A DNA stretch of 34,780 bases. It comes from a virus. The position numbers were made by a program, and so were the translations under genes. Location: positions 1-34,780 of IMG/VR virus record IMGVR_UViG_3300031812_000011. One strand, written 5' to 3'. Below are positions 30,089 to 34,780 of this stretch, piece by piece. Within the stretch, counting starts at the first letter, position 1. Every line of letters begins with the position of its first letter. The notes under the pieces were generated by a model. It did no database searches. It saw nothing but the letters and a program-made list of their open reading frames with translations, and had not been told where the DNA came from.

Positions 30089-30412
30089 ATGAGCGAGATC
30101 ATGGGCCGCTGCAAGGTCCTCGACTGGTACGCCCAGCCCCAGCCGTCGCGGTCAGCGCCAGGCACGGAGCACGTCTGCGTCTCGCTGCGGGTCAAGACCC
30201 CAGACGGGGGCACCCGCAACGGACGGGTGTACTTCACACCCGAGCACCCGAACCAGTTCGCCCGCTATGACGCGATCCGGCTCGGAGCCCGCCTCGGGCT
30301 GTCCGAGAGAAAGTGCACCGCGCGGCGCCTCGCCGCGGCGATCGACCTGAATCGGCCGGAAGAGGTCGACGCCTCCATCGATGACAAGGGCTTTTGGCGG
30401 ATCAGCTGGTGA
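30089..30412 (+). CDS. Stand-alone copy of the phage helicase C-terminal domain
   Basis: This 107-residue protein is almost entirely one domain (residues 6-107) that also forms the last 101 residues of the helicase gene 1.3 kb downstream. By hand alignment about 65 of 101 positions are the same, including VLDWYAQPQPSRSAPGT, TPEHPN-FARY, RLG-RLGL, EVDA and the ending GFWRI-W. The DNA is even more alike at the front: 43 bases (30114-30156) recur without change at 31717-31759. ATG 30089 has GGAGGT (30078-30083) upstream. The gene is followed by a strong terminator, so it is not in one simple transcript with the helicase. It may regulate, replace or compete with the helicase domain. No known family is recognised. 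Confidence 0.8.
   Translation: MSEIMGRCKVLDWYAQPQPSRSAPGTEHVCVSLRVKTPDGGTRNGRVYFTPEHPNQFARYDAIRLGARLGLSERKCTARRLAAAIDLNRPEEVDASIDDKGFWRISW
30114..30156 (+). repeat. 43-bp direct repeat, copy 1
   Basis: Begins AGGTCCTCGACTGGTACGCC and matches 31717-31759 over all 43 bases. It lies in the stand-alone domain gene and encodes its conserved VLDWYAQPQPSRS part. Such nucleotide identity exceeds that of the remaining domain and suggests recent duplication or gene conversion. Confidence 0.9.
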
Positions 30413-30434
30413 TCCGCCTGGCCCTGGCCCTATC

Positions 30435-30465
30435 GGCCCGCTGGTAGCCACCAGCGGGCCTTTTT
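30435..30465 (+). terminator. Intrinsic terminator before the helicase gene
   Basis: GGCCCGCTGGT (30435-30445) pairs perfectly with ACCAGCGGGCC (30450-30460) across an AGCC loop, followed by five T. This is a strong Rho-independent terminator, placed 22 bases after the stop of the stand-alone domain gene. It divides the operon and also shows that the helicase cannot start upstream of about 30470. Confidence 0.88.
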
Positions 30466-30491
30466 ACGTTCAGACAGTGGCGGAACGGACC

Positions 30492-32012
30492 GTGAGTACC
30501 ACGGGCCAAGAGCCCGAACACGCGGCGGCCCCGGCGCTCCGGTCCTACCAGCTCGAGGCGGTGGAGAAAGCCGCCGCCTCGATCGCCGCGGGTAAGAACC
30601 CGCTAGTCGTCCTGCCCACGGGGGCAGGCAAATCGGTCGTCCTGGCCGAACTCGCCAGGCGACACACGCACCTCCGTCCCCTCATCCTCACTCATCGGCA
30701 GGAGCTCGTTGCCCAGGACGCAGCCGCGATCGAGCGGCTGACCGGGCAGACCCCGGCGGTCATCTGCGCAGGCCTCGGCCGGAACGACAGCCCGGACGCG
30801 GCCCCGATCGTGGTTGGCTCCGTGCAGACCGTCGCCCGGCGCGACGTGCCCGGGAGGCGGCTCCTCATTGTCGACGAGGCGCACCTCGTCTCCCCCGACG
30901 AGGGGAGCCAATATCAGCAGGTCATCGGCCGCCACCCTGAGGCGGCGATCGTCGGGCTGTCCGCGACCCCGTACCGGCTCGATGACGGGCCGCTGGTCAC
31001 CCACCCCGACATCCCGTTCGATGAGGTGGCGATCGACGTCCCTGCGCGCGACCTCGTCGCCCAGGGCTACCTCTGCCGGGTGGTCCTCGACGACCGCCGC
31101 AATCACGCGATCCCCACCGGGACGGTGAAGAAGCGCGGCGGCGAGTTCATCTTGGGCGAGCTGGAAAAGCTCGCCGCCGTCGCCGAGCTGGTCGAGAGGC
31201 AAATCGAGGACGCCGCGACACAGGCCGACAGCCGCCGATCGATCCTCGTGTTCACCGTCGGCAAGGGGCACGCCGCGTTGGTGACCGCGGCCATCGCTCG
31301 CCGCGGCGAGCGCGTGGCCCTCGTTTCCGAGGACACGCCTCCCGCCCAGCGGGCCGACGTGATCGCAGCGTTCCGCTCGGGCGAGCTGCGCTGGCTCGTG
31401 AATATCGACGTCCTCACCGTCGGGTTCGACGCACCCAACATCGACGCGATCGTCTGCCTCCGGCCGACCTGCTCGCGCGGCCTGTTCGTCCAGATGGTCG
31501 GCCGCGGCTACCGCATCGCGGCCGGCAAAACGGACTGTTTGGTCCTCGACTACGGCGGCAACGTGGCACGCCACGACCCGCTCGACGAGGTCCCGGGCGA
31601 GCGCCGCGTCAACGGTGTCAAGAAAGAGCGCCAAGAACGGCGCGAGGCGACCCAACCGAGCTCCGCGTGGCTCGACCGCGCACTGCTGCATGGGTTCGAG
31701 CCCGTCGGCCGGTGCCAGGTCCTCGACTGGTACGCCCAGCCCCAGCCGTCGCGGTCAGCCCCGGGCACCTGGCACGTCCGCCTCGCCCTCCGGCTCAGGA
31801 CCCCCGCTGGGCTCACCAAACGCGCGTGTGTCTGGTGGACGCCGGAACACCCGAACAAATTCGCCCGCTACCGCGCTCTCCGGCTCGGCCGCCGCCTCGG
31901 CCTGCCGGAGCAGACCGTCAACGCGCGCACCCTCGCCTGGGCGCTCAACAGAGCACGGCCGGTAGAGGTCGACGCGTTCCTCGAGCAGGGGTTCTGGCGG
32001 ATCACGTGGTGA
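30492..32012 (+). CDS. SF2 DNA helicase with duplicated C-terminal domain
   Basis: This 506-residue SF2 helicase has the Q-type opening ALRSYQLEAVEKA, Walker A LPTGAGKS (residues 41-48), motif Ia LILTHRQELVAQ, motif II LIVDEAHLV (Asp128 to His131), motif III GLSATPYRL, motif IV-V regions RSILVFTVGKGHA and LVNIDVLTVGFDAPNIDAIVCL, and motif VI RGLFVQMVGRGYR. The catalytic core is complete. Residues about 406-506 form the domain shared with the stand-alone protein at 30089-30412. The open frame begins earlier, but a terminator precedes it; GTG 30492 (GGAA at 30482) is chosen over GTG 30477. The helicase likely serves replication restart or recombination. No sequence-specific primosome partner is identified. 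Confidence 0.88.
   Translation: MSTTGQEPEHAAAPALRSYQLEAVEKAAASIAAGKNPLVVLPTGAGKSVVLAELARRHTHLRPLILTHRQELVAQDAAAIERLTGQTPAVICAGLGRNDSPDAAPIVVGSVQTVARRDVPGRRLLIVDEAHLVSPDEGSQYQQVIGRHPEAAIVGLSATPYRLDDGPLVTHPDIPFDEVAIDVPARDLVAQGYLCRVVLDDRRNHAIPTGTVKKRGGEFILGELEKLAAVAELVERQIEDAATQADSRRSILVFTVGKGHAALVTAAIARRGERVALVSEDTPPAQRADVIAAFRSGELRWLVNIDVLTVGFDAPNIDAIVCLRPTCSRGLFVQMVGRGYRIAAGKTDCLVLDYGGNVARHDPLDEVPGERRVNGVKKERQERREATQPSSAWLDRALLHGFEPVGRCQVLDWYAQPQPSRSAPGTWHVRLALRLRTPAGLTKRACVWWTPEHPNKFARYRALRLGRRLGLPEQTVNARTLAWALNRARPVEVDAFLEQGFWRITW
31717..31759 (+). repeat. 43-bp direct repeat, copy 2
   Basis: Matches 30114-30156 over 43 bases and lies at the start of the C-terminal domain of the helicase gene. 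Similarity drops outside this block (the two domains are about two-thirds identical in protein), which suggests that this part has been kept the same or converted recently. Confidence 0.9.
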
Positions 32013-32090
32013 GTTAGTCTGCCTGAGCCCCCCTTCGAACGACGCGACCCGCCGGTGGGCGCCGACGGGCCGCGGGAGGGAGAACGACAC

Positions 32091-33020
32091 GTGACCGGTC
32101 CCGAACGTGCCCTGAGGAACCCACTCCGTCAACCCGTTCGCCAGCCTGACGTCGAGTGGTTGCTCGCGCGAGTGGGCGCCCGCTCACCGGGCCCCCATCG
32201 CCTCCCCTGCCCCCGGTGCGCTCAGGTCAAGCACCGCCCACGCGACGACGCGCTGTCCGCGCTGCTCGAGCCCGACGGCGGCCTGACCTGGCTCTGCCAC
32301 CGCTGCGGCTGGCGCGGTGGTCTGCCCGGCGCACGACGCCCGCTGCGGCTCAACCGCCCCTCGGGTCTCGCGCCCTCCCAGCCGCAGCCCGCACCTCGCG
32401 CACCGCAGGACGACCGCACCGAGCGCAGCGAGCGCGCCCAGGCGATCTGGCGGGAGACCGTCGACCTCCGCGCCGTCCCGGCCGCCGTCGCCTACCTCGA
32501 GAGCCGCGGCCTCGGCGACGTCCCAGTCGATCACGACCGCCTCCGCGCCCACCCACGCTGCCCCCGGCCAGGCCACCCGCCGGGCCCGGCGATCGTCGCC
32601 CCAGTCAACGATCCAGCCACCGGCCACGTCGTCGGCGTCTGGCGAATCGCCCTCACGCCTGAAGGTCGGAAGCTCGGCCGCTACGGCCTCGGCCCGTGCG
32701 CAGGTTGTGCGTCGCGCCTCTGGCACGTCGCGCCCGGCGAGACGCTGGCCATCACGGAGGGAATCGAGGACGCTCTCGCCGCACGCGCCCTGCTCGGGAT
32801 CCCGGCGTGGGCGGCTCTATCGGCCACAGGAATGGCGCAGCTCGAGCTGCCCGCGTGGATCGGACCCGTCGTGATCGTCGCCGACGCCGACGACGCCGGA
32901 CGCCAGGCCGCGCGCGCCCTCTGGCGACGCCTGACCACGGCAGGACGCGAGGCTCGCATCATCGAACCGGCAGCAGCCAAGGACGCCAACGAGGCGCTCC
33001 TCGCCCAAAGGAGGCAATGA
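32091..33020 (+). CDS. DNA primase with zinc ribbon and TOPRIM domain
   Basis: This 309-residue protein starts at GTG 32091, with GGGAGGGAGA (32075-32084) upstream. An N-terminal four-cysteine zinc ribbon is complete: CPRC (Cys40, Cys43) and CHRC (Cys69, Cys72), as in DnaG-type primases. A Pro/Ala-rich linker follows. The TOPRIM core holds Glu223 in AITEGIEDALAARALLG and the DADD cluster (Asp265, Asp267, Asp268) in VVIVADADDAGRQAA. These are the metal-binding acidic residues of primases. It makes RNA primers and probably works with the ATPase encoded next (one base apart). Unlike T7 gp4, primase and helicase are separate proteins here. Confidence 0.9.
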   Translation: MTGPERALRNPLRQPVRQPDVEWLLARVGARSPGPHRLPCPRCAQVKHRPRDDALSALLEPDGGLTWLCHRCGWRGGLPGARRPLRLNRPSGLAPSQPQPAPRAPQDDRTERSERAQAIWRETVDLRAVPAAVAYLESRGLGDVPVDHDRLRAHPRCPRPGHPPGPAIVAPVNDPATGHVVGVWRIALTPEGRKLGRYGLGPCAGCASRLWHVAPGETLAITEGIEDALAARALLGIPAWAALSATGMAQLELPAWIGPVVIVADADDAGRQAARALWRRLTTAGREARIIEPAAAKDANEALLAQRRQ

Positions 33021-33021
33021 C

Positions 33022-34647
33022 GTGACGCACGACGCCCACGGACCGAACGGCTCAGCCACGCACAGCATGTTCGTCCTCCCCGCGGGGTTCCGCGACACGA
33101 CACCCTCGAGCGATCACGACGACCAAGTCCACGAGCCGCCCGACAGGGATCTGCCGAAGCTGGTCATCCGCAAGGACGACCTACCAGCCACCGCACGGGA
33201 GCTGGCCGCGATCCTGGCGGACGACCCCAACCTCTACTACCGCGGCGACCGCGTCGTCCACGTCCACCAAGACGAACGCGGCGACTTGGTTATTACCGCT
33301 GCGACTAAAGAAGATGTGATCAACGTCACTCACCAGTACGTCCGTCCAGCGTTAGAGCGGAAGACCAAGAAAGGTGTCGAGACGATTTACATCACGCTTC
33401 CAACTCAAGTCGCCGCGCTCTACCTCGCACTGCGCGCCGACTGCGGGCTGCGTCCGCTGGCCGCGATCACATCGTCCCCGGTGTTCCATCCCGACGGCAC
33501 GATCCTGACCGGCGACGGCTACGATCCGGTCACCCGGACCCTGCGGCACCAGGTGCCGGACGTCTACGTGCCGGACTACCCCACCGACGCCGACGCTCGG
33601 CGCGCGTTCGCCGCTTTGCGCCACGCTATTGCCACGTTCCCGTTCGCGGACGCGATCTGCTGCCAGGACGGCAGCGTCGACCAGGCCAGCCCACCGGGAA
33701 TGGACGAGAGCGCGGCACTCGCCGCGCTCGTGACCGCGTGCCTGCGCTCGTCCCTCCCCCTGTGCCCAGCGTGCGCGGTCCGTGCCGCGGCTTTCTCGGG
33801 ATCGGGCGTTGGGAAAGGCCTCCTGACCCGCACGATCGCCGCGATCGCGTTCGGCAGGCCACCGCGGACAATTACGCCAGGACACAACGCCGACGAGCTA
33901 GACAAACGAATAGTCGCCGCGGTACTGGGCGGCTACCAGGCAATACTGTTCGACAATTGCAACGGACACACGCTGCGCAGCGACACCTTGGCGTCCATGA
34001 TCACAGAGGCTCCGACTACAATCCGGCCCCTGGGATCGTCCGAGACGATCACCGTCGACAGCCGCTCGTGGATCGTCGTCACCGGCAACGCGCTCGAAAT
34101 CAGCGAGGACCTCGCGCGGCGATTCCTCGTCACGAACCTCGACGCCCGCATCGAGAACCCGGAGACGCGACGGTTCCCGTTCGACCCGGTCGAGCGCGCG
34201 CTCGCACAGCGCCCCGCGCTGCTCGGAGCGGTCGGCACGATCTGGCGGTGGGGCCGCCAACGCGCCGGCACTCTGCCGACCGGAGCGCCGCTCGGATCGT
34301 TCGGCGAGTGGTGCCGGCAGGTGCGCGACCCACTACTCGCCCTCGGGATCATGGATCCGGTCGAACGGATCGCGGAGATCAAAGAGGCGGACCCGCGGCG
34401 CGTCGCGGTCGCCGAGCTGTTCGCGGCCTGGGCCGAACACCACGGGACCAGCCTCGTGCGGGCGGCCGACCTCGCCGAGCCGGTCCGGGACATCCTCGAC
34501 CCGCGGGGCCACGGGCGACAGTTCCTCGCGCGGCGCCTCCGCGAGCTCGTCGGCACCCGCTACGCAGGGCGCGTGCTGGTCGCGAGCCGCACCGGCGGTC
34601 GCTGGTCCGTTACAAAATATCGCCTCGAGCAGGCCCAAGAGGCCTGA
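33022..34647 (+). CDS. Replicative helicase-like ATPase (phage/prophage primase-helicase type)
   Basis: This 541-residue protein starts at GTG 33022 with AAAGGAGG (33008-33015) six bases upstream. Motifs are those of the AAA+/SF3-like ATPases found in prophages next to zinc-TOPRIM primases: Walker A SGSGVGKG (Lys265), Walker B AILFDNCNG (Asp311, Asn312), a sensor-like WIVVTGNAL (Asn356), and the LARRFLVTNLDARIENPETRRF segment with arginine-finger character. The N-terminal 230 residues carry a strand-rich domain with a basic IRKDDLPATARELAAIL start. It probably unwinds the replication origin or fork, using the primase next to it. It ends directly at the repeat array. The product is full length, with no defect visible. 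Confidence 0.85.
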   Translation: MTHDAHGPNGSATHSMFVLPAGFRDTTPSSDHDDQVHEPPDRDLPKLVIRKDDLPATARELAAILADDPNLYYRGDRVVHVHQDERGDLVITAATKEDVINVTHQYVRPALERKTKKGVETIYITLPTQVAALYLALRADCGLRPLAAITSSPVFHPDGTILTGDGYDPVTRTLRHQVPDVYVPDYPTDADARRAFAALRHAIATFPFADAICCQDGSVDQASPPGMDESAALAALVTACLRSSLPLCPACAVRAAAFSGSGVGKGLLTRTIAAIAFGRPPRTITPGHNADELDKRIVAAVLGGYQAILFDNCNGHTLRSDTLASMITEAPTTIRPLGSSETITVDSRSWIVVTGNALEISEDLARRFLVTNLDARIENPETRRFPFDPVERALAQRPALLGAVGTIWRWGRQRAGTLPTGAPLGSFGEWCRQVRDPLLALGIMDPVERIAEIKEADPRRVAVAELFAAWAEHHGTSLVRAADLAEPVRDILDPRGHGRQFLARRLRELVGTRYAGRVLVASRTGGRWSVTKYRLEQAQEA

Positions 34648-34780
34648 CCCCCCCCTATGACTCGCCCACCCCCCCCTATGACACCCCCTATGACTTTTCG
34701 CATTTAGGGCCGGTTTGGGACTATTCCGCGGAGCTAACCCATTGAATTCGGCCGAAAACGAAAGGCCCCCCCCCTATGAC
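34647..34780. repeat. Right poly-C/TATGAC repeat array
   Basis: Four forward copies of A/G-C(5-9)-TATGAC: eight C with TATGACTCG (34647-34664), eight C with TATGACA (34668-34683), five C with TATGACTT (34683-34696), and nine C with TATGAC (34766-34780), the last ending at the window edge. Between 34697 and 34765 only an AT-richer spacer with GAATTCGGCCGAAAACG is seen. Joined to the left end, these forward copies face the reverse copies of 66-114. The first overlaps the stop codon of the helicase-like gene. Confidence 0.85.

Noticed and set aside
29853-30092. Open frame of 79 codons with GTGA and ATGA overlaps to both neighbours
   Set aside because: Its only ribosome-like site overlaps the start codon itself, its composition (many Trp, His, Arg, Cys) is unlike a phage protein, and the frame at 29912-30073 has a properly spaced ribosome site. 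The overlaps are likely chance.
30381-30476. Upstream extension of the helicase frame
   Set aside because: It crosses the stop of the previous gene and a strong intrinsic terminator; a start after the terminator is needed.
1-34780. CRISPR array, tRNA genes, insertion sequences
   Set aside because: The only repeated units are the end arrays, the glycine linkers and the 43-bp pair. No spacer-like pattern, no cloverleaf and no transposase were found by eye.

Overview
The window reads as an almost complete genome of a short-tailed (podovirus-type) bacteriophage. It is very GC-rich and tightly packed. Most neighbouring genes overlap by ATGA, GTGA or TGATG, GTG starts are common, and Shine-Dalgarno sites of the GGAGG type are visible, so the host is a GC-rich Gram-negative bacterium. 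An inner-membrane plus outer-membrane-lipoprotein spanin pair supports a two-membrane host. A proteobacterium is most likely; this is inference, and no taxonomic marker is present.

Layout. (1) 1-267: inverted array of poly-C/TATGAC repeats. (2) 268-1383: an orphan integrase-type arm-binding protein and a terminase-small-subunit-like protein. (3) 1446-3343: a tail or receptor-binding-like protein with a lectin-like C-terminus and an unknown partner. (4) 3340-5499: lysis cassette (coiled-coil/TM protein, membrane-anchored lysin candidate, 51-aa holin candidate, exported Cys-rich protein, i-spanin, o-spanin). (5) 5501-24255: packaging and virion genes in T7/BPP-1-like order: large terminase, linker protein, portal, Bbp19-like protein, scaffold, capsid, small protein, tail tubular A and B, gp13-, gp14- and gp15-like internal proteins, two large ejection proteins, tail fibre, and a tail protein with a GH26-like glycosidase domain. 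(6) 24243-25438: a leftward cluster of four small unknown genes. (7) 25608-34647: rightward DNA metabolism: NxTPH-type conserved phage protein, Bet annealing protein, YqaJ exonuclease, SSB, small protein, RuvC-like nuclease, small genes, a stand-alone copy of a helicase C-terminal domain, a terminator, SF2 helicase, zinc-ribbon/TOPRIM primase, and an AAA+/helicase-like ATPase. (8) 34647-34780: the poly-C/TATGAC repeats again.

How it fits together. The phage carries its own primase, helicases, SSB and a full recombination set (annealase, exonuclease, resolvase), but no DNA polymerase, RNA polymerase, catalytic integrase or repressor was found. It probably depends on host polymerases and uses recombination-linked replication. 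The repeat arrays at both ends would form one convergent, hairpin-forming, G-tract-rich locus if the genome is circular or terminally redundant. That locus lies between the replicative ATPase and the orphan arm-binding protein, so it is the best origin or terminus candidate.

The most unusual features are the helicase C-terminal domain that also exists as a separate gene (43 identical bases kept between copies), the repeat locus with its adjacent orphan integrase domain, the GH26-like tail enzyme, the ParB-like domain in an ejection protein, and the inverted cluster of unknown genes.
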